A stretch of DNA of 64,000 nucleotides from Polynucleobacter sp. GWA2_45_21 (GTDB taxonomy: Bacteria; Pseudomonadota; Gammaproteobacteria; Burkholderiales; Burkholderiaceae), in assembly GCF_001830325.1 (NCBI RefSeq), contig NZ_MHZG01000002.1, positions 62,001-126,000 on the forward strand, given 5' to 3'. The notes under the pieces are model-generated. The model saw only the letters and a program-made list of their open reading frames with translations. It made no database searches and was not told the DNA's origin. Made by a program: the position numbers and the translations under genes. Position 1 is the stretch's first letter. Each line of letters starts with the position of its first letter. This document shows, piece after piece, positions 38,961 to 48,368 of this stretch.

Positions 38961-40856
38961 TTGCTATCTACAATTGTTGCATATATGCCCATGCACCCTG
39001 CCATCCGCCAAATCCCCACTTTGCTGCTCTTAGCCCTTCTGGCTGGGGTAGCAGTCAATTCGGCTCAGGGTGCCCAGGGAATTGCTCAGTACGGCAAACC
39101 CAAGTACGCGGATGGATTTAGCCATTTTGACTATGTGAACCCGAATGCTCCTAGGGGTGGCACGCTCACTTTGCCCAACCCGGACCGCCGGACAAGTTTT
39201 GATAAGTTCAATCCATTTACCTTACGTGGCGTGGCTGCCCCTGGCATAGCTCAGCTGATGTTTGAATCCTTGGCGGTAGGCAGTGCGGATGAGGTCTCCA
39301 GTGCCTATGGTCTGATCGCAGAAGATATTGCGGTCGCACCCGACAAGATGTCTGTGGTGTTTCGGATTCGTCCAGAGGCGAAGTTTTCGGATGGCAGTGC
39401 GATCTTAGCTAGTGATGTCAAACACAGCTTTGACACTTTGATGAGTTCACTTGCTAATCCGCAATTTAAAACGGTCTATGCCGATGTGAAGCAAGCGGTA
39501 GTGGTTTCTGATCGGGTAATCCGTTTTGATTTTAAGAATCGCAATCCTGAATTACCGGTGATGGTGGGTACCTTGCCAATCTTCTCTCGTAATTGGGGCA
39601 AGAAGCCTGATGGCACGATTACGCCATTTGATAAGTTAACCTTTGAGCTACCGATAGCGAGCGGTCCCTATGTCATTGAGTCTTACAAAGCTGGTAAGAC
39701 CATGATCTTTAAGCGCAACCCAAATTACTGGGCTGATCAGGGCGGTAAGACGCTTAATGTCCGTGTCGGTTTTTATAACTTTGATCGCGTGAACTACAAG
39801 CTCTATAGCGATGATGCCGTTCGCCTAGAAGCCTTTAAAGCTGGAGAGTTCGATGCTCTGGTTGAGTACCGCGCTAAGAATTGGGCAAAGAGTTATGTTG
39901 GCCCCAGATTTAATGACGGCACTCTAGAGAAGAAAGCTTTTTTAAATCACAACGGCGCAGGCATGCAAGGTTTTGCCATGAATGTACGCCGTCCGATTTT
40001 TCAGGACCCGCGTGTGCGACAAGCCTTGGGTTATGCGCTCGACTTTGAGTGGTTAAATCGCCAGCTTTTCTTCGAGCAATACAGCCGTATTAATAGCTAC
40101 TTTACCAATAGTGATCTGAGTGCTAATTTTGATGGTCCTCGCAAACCCACTGAAGCGGAATTGAAATTACTTAAACCTCTGAAGGCGCAATATCCTAAGT
40201 GGGTGCCGGATGCAGTCTTTGGTCCAATGCCTCCTGCACCTTCAACTGCTGCCCCTGACAGCTTGCGTCAGAACCTGCGCAAAGCAAGAGATTTATTGGC
40301 TCAGGCTGGCTGGCAATATCGAGATGGTGCCTTACGCAATATGCAAGGCGAGCCTTTCCGTTTTGAGATGGTCGAAGATGGCCCATTCTTTTTAAGAGTG
40401 ATTTCTTCCTATGTGCGTAATTTAGAGAAGCTGGGTATTCAGGTGGATATTCGGACAAGTGATTTTGCTTTGCATCAGAAGCGCATGGATGAATACGACT
40501 TTGATATGACTACCATTCGTTTCCCGGACTCACAAAGCCCCGGTAATGAATTGTGGGATCGCTTTGGAAGTCAGGCTGCAAAAGAAAAAGGCTCTGACAA
40601 TGTGATCGGGGTTCAATCTCCAGTGGTCGATGCCTTAGTGGACGCGGTTGTTAAAGCCCAGACCCGTGAAGAGTTGCGTGCAGCTACTAGAGCTTTAGAT
40701 CGTGTGCTGTGGAATAGTTATTACGTGATTCCGCAGTGGTACAACCCGACACACCGAATCGCGTATCGTAAAGAGATGCGCTACCCAGAACCTCCTTTGT
40801 ATTACACCGCCGAATCTTGGATTTTGCTCAATTGGTGGAAAGAAGGGGCGCGCTAA
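38961..40856 (+). CDS. yejA: Peptide/microcin-type ABC transporter substrate-binding protein (YejA-like)
   Basis: Signal peptide, FSHFDYVNPNAPRGGTLTLPN, SBP family 5; upstream of yejBEF. True start probably 38985 or 38991. Confidence 0.88.
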   Translation: MLSTIVAYMPMHPAIRQIPTLLLLALLAGVAVNSAQGAQGIAQYGKPKYADGFSHFDYVNPNAPRGGTLTLPNPDRRTSFDKFNPFTLRGVAAPGIAQLMFESLAVGSADEVSSAYGLIAEDIAVAPDKMSVVFRIRPEAKFSDGSAILASDVKHSFDTLMSSLANPQFKTVYADVKQAVVVSDRVIRFDFKNRNPELPVMVGTLPIFSRNWGKKPDGTITPFDKLTFELPIASGPYVIESYKAGKTMIFKRNPNYWADQGGKTLNVRVGFYNFDRVNYKLYSDDAVRLEAFKAGEFDALVEYRAKNWAKSYVGPRFNDGTLEKKAFLNHNGAGMQGFAMNVRRPIFQDPRVRQALGYALDFEWLNRQLFFEQYSRINSYFTNSDLSANFDGPRKPTEAELKLLKPLKAQYPKWVPDAVFGPMPPAPSTAAPDSLRQNLRKARDLLAQAGWQYRDGALRNMQGEPFRFEMVEDGPFFLRVISSYVRNLEKLGIQVDIRTSDFALHQKRMDEYDFDMTTIRFPDSQSPGNELWDRFGSQAAKEKGSDNVIGVQSPVVDALVDAVVKAQTREELRAATRALDRVLWNSYYVIPQWYNPTHRIAYRKEMRYPEPPLYYTAESWILLNWWKEGAR

Positions 40857-41932
40857 TGCAAGGGCAAATGTGGTCTTATATTTTCAAGCGCGTGCTCTTG
40901 ATGATTCCCACCTTATTAGGTGTTTTAACTCTTACCTTTGCTGTAGTGCAGTTTGTGCCGGGCGGTCCAGTAGAACAGTTGATGCTGGAGTTAAAAGGCA
41001 AGGGTGATGCCGCAGTCAGTGGTGCTGAATCTTCAGGTGGCGGAAGCAACTATCGTGGCCGCCAAGGTGTAGATGCCGAGCGCTTGGCTGAGGTTAAGGC
41101 TTTATATGGTTTTGATAAGCCGCCAGTAGAGCGTTATTTCATGATGCTCAAGCGTTTTGCGAAATTTGATCTCGGTCAGAGTTACTACCAACATCAAAGT
41201 GTCTGGCAGTTAGTGGTTTCTAAATTGCCAGTATCTATCAGCATAGGTTTATGGACTTTCTTTCTCACTTACTTGGTGTCGATACCCTTGGGTATTGCCA
41301 AGGCGGTCAGGGATGGCTCTCGCTTTGATGCGGTGACGAGCACGATGATTTTGGTAGGCTATGCCATCCCAGGATTTGTATTGGGTGTTCTCTTGCTCGT
41401 CATCTTTGGCGGTGGTAGTTTCTTGCAGATTTTCCCGCTGCGCGGACTCACTTCAGATAACTGGAGTGAGTTGAGCATGATTGGGAAGGTCATGGATTAT
41501 TTGTGGCATTTGGTTTTGCCGATTACCGCTTCAGTTTTAGGAAGTTTTGCAGTGATCACGATGTTGACGAAGAACTCCTTCCTGGAAGAGATTCGTAAAC
41601 AGTATGTGTTAACTGCGAGAGCCAAAGGCCTCACCGAGAAGCAAGTGCTTTGGAAGCATGTCTTCCGTAATGCGCTCTTGCCTTTGGTGACAGGCTTCCC
41701 AGCAGCATTCATTGGTGCCTTCTTTACTGGATCGTTGCTGATTGAAACTCTGTTTTCTTTGGATGGCCTGGGTTTACTGTCTTATGAGTCTGTTATGAGA
41801 CGTGACTATCCGGTGGTTTTCGGAACGCTCTATCTTTTCACCTTGATTGGCTTGTTCACTAAATTGATCTCGGATCTTTGTTATGTCTATATTGATCCGC
41901 GCATTCAGTTTGGTGCTGGAGGTGGCTCATGA
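40856..41932 (+). CDS. yejB: ABC transporter permease YejB
   Basis: YIFKRVLLMIPTLLGVLTLTFAVVQFVPGGPVEQLM; start overlaps upstream stop (TAATG). Confidence 0.92.
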   Translation: MQGQMWSYIFKRVLLMIPTLLGVLTLTFAVVQFVPGGPVEQLMLELKGKGDAAVSGAESSGGGSNYRGRQGVDAERLAEVKALYGFDKPPVERYFMMLKRFAKFDLGQSYYQHQSVWQLVVSKLPVSISIGLWTFFLTYLVSIPLGIAKAVRDGSRFDAVTSTMILVGYAIPGFVLGVLLLVIFGGGSFLQIFPLRGLTSDNWSELSMIGKVMDYLWHLVLPITASVLGSFAVITMLTKNSFLEEIRKQYVLTARAKGLTEKQVLWKHVFRNALLPLVTGFPAAFIGAFFTGSLLIETLFSLDGLGLLSYESVMRRDYPVVFGTLYLFTLIGLFTKLISDLCYVYIDPRIQFGAGGGS

Positions 41933-42954
41933 GCCGCTGGCATCGATTTAAAAACAGCCGTATGGGTTATGCCAGTCTTTGGATCTTTATGACCTTGTTT
42001 GGCCTATCTCTATGCGCTGAGTTTATTGCCAATGACAAGCCCTTGATAGTCCGCTACGAAGGTAAGTTTTATTTCCCGATTGTGAAATCACAACCCGAGA
42101 GAGTGTTTGGAGGCGACTTCGCTACACCAACAGATTTTTTAGATCCCGATATTCGTCGCAATATTACGAGCAATGGTAATTGGGCGATTTATCCCCCGAT
42201 ACCTTATAGCTACGAAACACTGAACTACTTTTCAAAAGTACCCAATCCTGCGCCACCATCTTTTGACAACTGGTTGGGTACTGACGATCGGGGGCGCGAT
42301 GTTCTCGCGCGCTTGATTTATGGTTTCCGTCTCTCAATTCTGTTTGGTTTAGCACTCACTATTGTTGGTGTGAGCGTAGGTATCATCACCGGCTCTTTAA
42401 TGGGATTCTTTGGCGGTAAGTTTGATCTGGTTTCTCAGCGCTTGATTGAAATTTGGTCTGCGATGCCAGAGTTATATCTGCTGATCATCTTTGCTTCCAT
42501 CTTTAACCCGAGCATTTGGCTCTTGATTATTTTGCTAGCAGCATTTGGTTGGATGGGTCTTTCTGATTATGTGCGTGCTGAGTTTTTCCGTAATCGTGCA
42601 TTGGAATATGTGCGAGCTGCCAGAGCGTTGGGCTTAACGAACTTACAAATCATGCGTCGTCATATCCTGCCCAACAGCTTGACACCAGTCATTACCTTTC
42701 TGCCCTTCAGAATGAGTGCGGCGATTTTGTCTCTCACGAGTTTGGATTTTTTAGGTCTTGGTGTGCCGCCTGGCACTCCCAGTCTTGGGGAGTTACTTTC
42801 TCAAGGAAAAAGTAATTTAGATGCTTGGTGGATTTCACTATCGACCTTTGTGGTCTTGGTAGCCACTTTGCTCTTGCTTACCTTTATGGGTGAGGCCTTG
42901 CGCGATGCTTTTGATTCTCGCAAGTCTGGTGCTATGCGTGGAGGGCGTTCATGA
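41929..42954 (+). CDS. yejE: ABC transporter permease YejE
   Basis: NWLGTDDRGRDVLARLIYGFRLSILFGL. Confidence 0.92.
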   Translation: MSRWHRFKNSRMGYASLWIFMTLFGLSLCAEFIANDKPLIVRYEGKFYFPIVKSQPERVFGGDFATPTDFLDPDIRRNITSNGNWAIYPPIPYSYETLNYFSKVPNPAPPSFDNWLGTDDRGRDVLARLIYGFRLSILFGLALTIVGVSVGIITGSLMGFFGGKFDLVSQRLIEIWSAMPELYLLIIFASIFNPSIWLLIILLAAFGWMGLSDYVRAEFFRNRALEYVRAARALGLTNLQIMRRHILPNSLTPVITFLPFRMSAAILSLTSLDFLGLGVPPGTPSLGELLSQGKSNLDAWWISLSTFVVLVATLLLLTFMGEALRDAFDSRKSGAMRGGRS

Positions 42955-44630
42955 GTTCCACAGCAAAACTGAATTCAGAAACTTCGCCATTACTTCGCTA
43001 CGAGGATTTTTCAATTTCCTTCGGTACTGGTCGGCGTGAAAAATTTGCCGTTAGCCATCTTGATCTCGAGATTGGGGTGGGTGAGCGCGTTGCCTTGGTT
43101 GGTGAGTCTGGCTCAGGCAAAACTCTGACTGCCTTAGCGCCACTGCGTCTTGAGCCCGAGGGTGCAAAAACATCGGGCCGCATTTTGTGGAACGGTCAGC
43201 ATACAAATGCTGGCAATCAAGCAGTCAATTTGCTGGATTTACCGATTCAAGATATTCGTGAGATTCGGGGTCGTGAGATTGCCATGGTCTTTCAGGAGCC
43301 CATGACTGCACTTAACCCTTTATTCACCATTGGCAATCAAATTGTTGAAGCTGTGCAGGTATATCAACCTTTAATTTCTAAAGCAGACTCGATGTCTGCA
43401 GCAATTGAGTTGCTTAAGAAGACGGGTATCCCGGAGCCAGAGAAGCGCTTCCACTCCTACCCACATCAATTGTCTGGTGGGCAGCGTCAACGGGCCATGA
43501 TTGCCATGGCCTTAGCGTGCAAGCCGAGATTGCTCATTGCGGATGAGCCGACCACCGCTTTAGACGTTAGTCTGCGTTTGCAGATTTTGGATTTACTCAA
43601 AGAGTTGCAAGAAGAGTCTAGGGATCATGGTGGCATGGCCATTCTCTTGATTACGCATGATCTCAATTTAGTAAAGCATTTTGCTCATCGTGTTGCCGTA
43701 TTGAATCAGGGAAACTTGATGGAAGTTGGGTCAACTAAGCAAGTGTTCGAACACCCAGATAATCCTTATACAAAAGCCTTGGTAAATAGCGCGCCTGTGC
43801 GTGATCTGGCGCCAGTAATGCCATTGGCACCCGTCCTGCTCAAGACGGAGCATTTATCTGTCTCTTACCCAGGGACTGAAGCTGCTGCTTGGTTTAAAAA
43901 GCCTCCAGGTCATCAGGTCTTGCGTAAGGTAAGTTTTGAACTCAAGCAAGGACAAACCATTGGTGTCATTGGTGAGTCAGGCTCAGGTAAGACTACTTTA
44001 GGCATGGCAGTCTTAGGATTATTGGGTGACACTGCCGCAGAAATTACGGGCGATGTAGATGTGCTGGGAAATGATTGGCAAAAGTTAAAGCCAGCAGAGC
44101 GCCGCGCTATGCGTTCCAGTTTGCAGGTAATTTTTCAAGATCCTTTTGGTTCACTTTCTCCACGCATGAATGTGATGCAAATAGTTTCAGAAGGTCTGGA
44201 TGTGCACTTTCCAGATTTGTCTGCGCCAGAACGTGAGTCGCGCGTCTTAGATATTCTTCGAGAAGTCGGCATTGATCGTTCTGCACTCACGCGTTATCCC
44301 CATGAATTTTCGGGTGGCCAAAGGCAACGTATTGCAATTGCCCGCGCTCTGATCCTCAAACCACAGATCTTGGTCTTAGATGAGCCCACCTCAGCATTGG
44401 ATGTATCAATTCAAAAACAAGTGCTTGCCCTATTGACTGAGCTCCAGAAAAAATACAACTTGGCCTACCTGATGATTAGTCATGATTTGGCAGTTATTCG
44501 AGCAATGTCCCATGAGGTCATGGTGCTCAAAGCGGGTAGGGTGGTGGAGTTTGGTGATACTGAGACTATGATTCAGCACCCTCGCCAAACCTATACCAAA
44601 GAGCTATTCACGGCTGCTGAGCTAACTTAA
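42951..44630 (+). CDS. yejF: ABC transporter ATP-binding protein YejF (two ABC domains)
   Basis: Two Walker A motifs (GESGSGKT) and two LSGGQRQR/FSGGQRQR signatures. Confidence 0.93.
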   Translation: MSSTAKLNSETSPLLRYEDFSISFGTGRREKFAVSHLDLEIGVGERVALVGESGSGKTLTALAPLRLEPEGAKTSGRILWNGQHTNAGNQAVNLLDLPIQDIREIRGREIAMVFQEPMTALNPLFTIGNQIVEAVQVYQPLISKADSMSAAIELLKKTGIPEPEKRFHSYPHQLSGGQRQRAMIAMALACKPRLLIADEPTTALDVSLRLQILDLLKELQEESRDHGGMAILLITHDLNLVKHFAHRVAVLNQGNLMEVGSTKQVFEHPDNPYTKALVNSAPVRDLAPVMPLAPVLLKTEHLSVSYPGTEAAAWFKKPPGHQVLRKVSFELKQGQTIGVIGESGSGKTTLGMAVLGLLGDTAAEITGDVDVLGNDWQKLKPAERRAMRSSLQVIFQDPFGSLSPRMNVMQIVSEGLDVHFPDLSAPERESRVLDILREVGIDRSALTRYPHEFSGGQRQRIAIARALILKPQILVLDEPTSALDVSIQKQVLALLTELQKKYNLAYLMISHDLAVIRAMSHEVMVLKAGRVVEFGDTETMIQHPRQTYTKELFTAAELT

Positions 44631-44693
44631 GCTTTAAGTAGGCGCCCCAATAAGGTGCCATTTTGGCGCATTTATGCACCGTAATAGAAAATA

Positions 44694-44709
44694 CTTGTTT
44701 TAAAACAAG
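44694..44709. promoter_or_regulatory. 16-bp perfect palindrome CTTGTTTTAAAACAAG
   Basis: Exact palindrome in the intergenic region 58 nt before the NlpC/P60 gene. Confidence 0.35.
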
Positions 44710-44766
44710 GCATTAGCCTCAGAGCTAGCGTTTGTTGAAATAGCTCTTCTTTGTTAGAATGGATTG

Positions 44767-45450
44767 ATGTCACTTAAAAAAGACCTCTTGCCAGCGCTGC
44801 TTAAGCAAATGTCAACGGCTACGCTGATTGCATTCGCGTTTGCTACGCATCCTGCGTTGGCAGCAGATACTGCATTGGATGATTCAAAAGAAGCTCCAGT
44901 TGAGGCGTCTACTGAAGCTCCTAAGCAAAGCATGTTCCAAACAGGTAAGTCTTACTTTATTCGTGCATCAGATCGTTTGGCAGATTCAGTTACCGGTAAA
45001 TCAGATGAGTTGATTAATCGCGCCATGGAAGTGATTGGTGTGCGTTATCGTTGGGATGCAGAGTTGCCACAATCCGGTTTGGACGGCAGTAGTTTTGTGG
45101 GCTATGTTTTTAAAGATAAATTGGGTTTTTTATTGCCACGCAAATCCACTCAGATGAGTCGCGTAGGTAAGCCCATCACCCGCGAAGAATTGCAGCCTGG
45201 TGATTTGGTGTTCTTTAACACCATGCGTTTAACTTTCTCTCACGTTGGCATTTACGTTGGCGACAATAAATTTATCCACTCTCCATCCAAGGGCACTAGT
45301 GTGCGTGTAGACGATCTTAGTAGTCTCTACTGGGATAAGCGTTTTGATGGTGCGCGCCGTTTAGATGGTAGTGACAACTTGGGTGATGCAGAGCGTCAAG
45401 AGTTGTTGAATGAAGTGAATAAACTCAAACGCAAATCTCGCAGCCTCTAA
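44767..45450 (+). CDS. NlpC/P60 (C40) cell-wall peptidase
   Basis: GVRYRWDAELPQSGLDGSSFVGYVFKDKLG...LQPGDLVFFNTMRLTFSHVGIYVGDNKFIHSPSKG. Catalytic Cys position reads Ser (see findings). Confidence 0.85.
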   Translation: MSLKKDLLPALLKQMSTATLIAFAFATHPALAADTALDDSKEAPVEASTEAPKQSMFQTGKSYFIRASDRLADSVTGKSDELINRAMEVIGVRYRWDAELPQSGLDGSSFVGYVFKDKLGFLLPRKSTQMSRVGKPITREELQPGDLVFFNTMRLTFSHVGIYVGDNKFIHSPSKGTSVRVDDLSSLYWDKRFDGARRLDGSDNLGDAERQELLNEVNKLKRKSRSL

Positions 45451-45458
45451 TTTTTACT

Positions 45459-46427
45459 TTAGAAGCTTGCTGCTAAGCCTATAGAAGTTCCTCGGACGTT
45501 CTGTCCAAATTGATACCGAAAAACTAGTCGCACCCTACTAAACATGGGGTCTGAGGCACTACGATCAATTTCTATTCCGGTGCCTACAGAGGAGAGTGAA
45601 TCGAACCCAAGAGCCCCGCGGAGCTGGCCAAGAAACTCGGTATGCGCCACCTCAAAGACAGCTCGTAATGGCCTCTCTAATACGGTTAGAGGTGTGGGGT
45701 ATCTGGCTCTGGCCCACAATCCTAAACTTTGAGAGTCTGCAGATCCTTGAACGGCGGTGGAGCTATCAAAGGTGTTGATGGCGATATTGGTGTAGCGCAA
45801 CTCTGCATCGTATTCACGTTCGGGTTTGTAGTCCTCATAGTCAAGCATTAATGAGCCACCAAGACCATAAGCATTCATTCGACCTCCATTTAAGAACTGT
45901 AGGTCTACTCCTGTTTTATTTTCTATGATGCGACCTGCAATCGAGAGGTCGCTCTCGACGTGGCCCAGCATGACGTTGGCAATTGGGCGAATGCGTAGAG
46001 TATCTGTTAGCGGGAAGTCCCAGCCGACACCGCCGGTTCCGGTAATGCCAGTCCATTTGACGGGCACCGTAACACTCGTGTTACCTATGCCGTCAGTAAA
46101 TGTTGGATCGTAGCGATTAAATGCAATCGTGCCCTCAAGATAGAGTGGGAAGTTGGCGCTAATACGGTCTCCACCCCCAAGAGAAATCATTTGTAAATTT
46201 TGATTTTCTCCGCCTTTATCGGTAATCGAGAGTGATCCGGTGGTGACATCTGGGGTGAGTGAGTAGCCCGTGATGGTCATGAAGGCATCAGTACGTTTCT
46301 TAAGGTAGTTATTGGCTGCCGTTGTGAATTGGCCGCTCTGCGCATAAACGAGATGCACTTGCGTACTCAGTGCCAGCGCGATCAAAACTTGTAGAAGGGT
46401 GGGGATAGATTTCATAAACAATTGCAC
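45459..46427 (-). CDS. Putative outer-membrane beta-barrel protein
   Basis: Signal peptide, alternating-residue segments, C-terminal ...GTSIGLAASF. Confidence 0.6.
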   Translation of the reverse strand: MQLFMKSIPTLLQVLIALALSTQVHLVYAQSGQFTTAANNYLKKRTDAFMTITGYSLTPDVTTGSLSITDKGGENQNLQMISLGGGDRISANFPLYLEGTIAFNRYDPTFTDGIGNTSVTVPVKWTGITGTGGVGWDFPLTDTLRIRPIANVMLGHVESDLSIAGRIIENKTGVDLQFLNGGRMNAYGLGGSLMLDYEDYKPEREYDAELRYTNIAINTFDSSTAVQGSADSQSLGLWARARYPTPLTVLERPLRAVFEVAHTEFLGQLRGALGFDSLSSVGTGIEIDRSASDPMFSRVRLVFRYQFGQNVRGTSIGLAASF

Positions 46428-46472
46428 CGAATCCTAAATCAATCACCCCATCTTGGGAAGTTAGCCCTGGGG

Positions 46473-47387
46473 CTAGGATCGAAGTTTTTCTTTTAGAGCT
46501 GCCATCTGCTCTTGAGCGGCTTCCTCTCCTGCGAGGATGGCTGCATTTCTGGATTTGAAATCACTGCTATTCATTTGCTTGAGGTGAGGAGTGATCACAA
46601 TATCAGCACTTTTAAGTTCGTACTGATTAATACTTCGCTGCATGATGGAGATCGTCTGCTGCATGATGCCAATGGTTCCACTGGCATCTTGATGAACTGG
46701 TTCCGAAGAGATATTGACTGCAATGACTAGAGTTGCACCCATCTGTCTTGCATAGCTTGCAGGAACTGGAGCGACTAAGCCGCCATCGACATATTCTTTG
46801 CCGCTAATGACTGCTGGCTGGAATACGCCTGGAACACTACATGAGGCGCGCACTGCTAGACCTGTGTTGCCAGAGCGAAACAAAATGCCTTTGCCCGACT
46901 GCAGGTCAGTCGCCACAATTCCTAATGGGATGCGCATTTGCTCGATCGATTTATTTTGCACTTCACGATTGACCATGTTTTGAAGGGCATCCCCTTTGAT
47001 GAGGCCACCAAATCTTCCGACAAAAGGAAGTCCCCAGTCGGCAATAGTGGCTTCATCCAGATTTAAAGCAAGTCGGTTTAGGTCATTGCCGGTAGCGCCA
47101 GAGGCAAGTAATGCAGCAATGACGCTGCCAGCGCTGCTCCCGACCACAATATCGGGCCGAATACCTTGAGCTTCTAGAGCCTTAATGACCCCTACATGGG
47201 CAAAGCCTCGGGCTGCTCCAGCGCCAAGAGCTAGGCCGACTACAGGCTTGCGGTTGCTCATTAAGCTACACCCAGTTAGGCCTGAGCCCCCAATGAGGGC
47301 GCCTAAACCTAGGCTTAAACCTAGAAAACGGCGCCTTGTATCAGTCTCGAGGGATGAGGCTTGGGGTGGGACTGTAATTTCATGCAT
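46473..47387 (-). CDS. Patatin-like phospholipase, probable lipoprotein
   Basis: RRRFLGLSLGLGALIGGSGLTGC lipobox, GLALGAGAARGFAHVGVIKALE, GSSAGS, DGG. Start at internal Met. Confidence 0.9.
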   Translation of the reverse strand: MHEITVPPQASSLETDTRRRFLGLSLGLGALIGGSGLTGCSLMSNRKPVVGLALGAGAARGFAHVGVIKALEAQGIRPDIVVGSSAGSVIAALLASGATGNDLNRLALNLDEATIADWGLPFVGRFGGLIKGDALQNMVNREVQNKSIEQMRIPLGIVATDLQSGKGILFRSGNTGLAVRASCSVPGVFQPAVISGKEYVDGGLVAPVPASYARQMGATLVIAVNISSEPVHQDASGTIGIMQQTISIMQRSINQYELKSADIVITPHLKQMNSSDFKSRNAAILAGEEAAQEQMAALKEKLRS

Positions 47388-47411
47388 GTGGCTATTGTAT
47401 TGAGCCTCCCT

Positions 47412-47417
47412 TATAAT
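47412..47417 (+). promoter_or_regulatory. Candidate -10 element TATAAT upstream of scpB
   Basis: Exact TATAAT; no convincing -35 seen. Confidence 0.4.
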
Positions 47418-47453
47418 GGCCAAACGGTGAGCGAAAAAGACTTCGTTTCAGCG

Positions 47454-47495
47454 CGGGCAGCTCTCCCATAAGGAATTTCGGAGATGAATTGCCCG
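47454..47495 (+). other. Predicted RNA stem in the scpB leader
   Basis: CGGGCA/TGCCCG outer pair and TCTCC/GGAGA inner pair. Confidence 0.4.
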
Positions 47496-47588
47496 TAGTA
47501 GCTAAATAGAGCCACCAGAAAACCACCAACCCATTACTGAAATACATTTTTATAGTCTCATCAGGCCCTCCCTGATAGCCCGAATTTT

Positions 47589-48362
47589 ATGGATGATCAC
47601 AATAAACGCGTAATTGAAACAGCCCTCTTGTGCGCGCAAGAACCACTCACAGTTGCCGATCTGACGCGCTTATTTGCTGAAGATATTGCTGCTGGCGAAA
47701 TTGATGATGCTCTATTGGAGCTGCAAAAGGCCTGGGAAGATAAAGGCATGGAGTTGGTGCATATTGCTACTGGCTGGCGTTTTCAGAGCCGCTTAGCAAT
47801 GCGCGAATATCTCGATCGTCTGACTCCTGAAAAGCCGCCAAAGTATTCCCGTGCGGTGATGGAAACATTAGCGATTATTGCTTACCGTCAACCAGTAACC
47901 CGTGGTGAAATCGAAGAGATTCGTGGGGTTGCGGTGAGTAGTAATGTGATGAAACAGTTGGAAGATCGTGGTTGGGTCGAAGTCATTGGGCATAAAGAGA
48001 CTATCGGCCGCCCAGGTTTATACGCGACTACCAAACAATTTTTAGATGACTTGAGTCTCACGAATTTACAAAGTTTGCCAATGTTAGAAGACGCTGCGCC
48101 GATGGCTGCAGCAGAACAATTGGGTCAAGCGGTGATGGAGTTTGATCCGAGCGCTACGGTGGAAACAGTCATCGAGTTGGATGAAAACGGTCAACCGATT
48201 ATTCAGTCAGCAAGCGAAGAATTAGCGCATGAAGAATCCAACAACGAAGAATCCAACAACGAAGAAGTTGAGATTGCTGATGATGAAATCAGCGAAGAGA
48301 CAAGTGAAGAAGTAGAAGAAGTTACCCCAGAGTCTGAAGACAAATCAGACGAACAAAAATAA
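47589..48362 (+). CDS. scpB: Segregation and condensation protein B
   Basis: RYSRAVMETLAIIAYRQPVTRGEIEEIRGV-type core, GRPGLYATTKQFLDDL; acidic C-terminal tail. Confidence 0.93.
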   Translation: MDDHNKRVIETALLCAQEPLTVADLTRLFAEDIAAGEIDDALLELQKAWEDKGMELVHIATGWRFQSRLAMREYLDRLTPEKPPKYSRAVMETLAIIAYRQPVTRGEIEEIRGVAVSSNVMKQLEDRGWVEVIGHKETIGRPGLYATTKQFLDDLSLTNLQSLPMLEDAAPMAAAEQLGQAVMEFDPSATVETVIELDENGQPIIQSASEELAHEESNNEESNNEEVEIADDEISEETSEEVEEVTPESEDKSDEQK

Positions 48363-48368
48363 TTATTA

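Noticed and set aside
44641-44672. Imperfect inverted repeat GGCGCCCCAA...TTGGCGC after yejF
   Set aside because: No U-tract and imperfect pairing; not convincing as a terminator.
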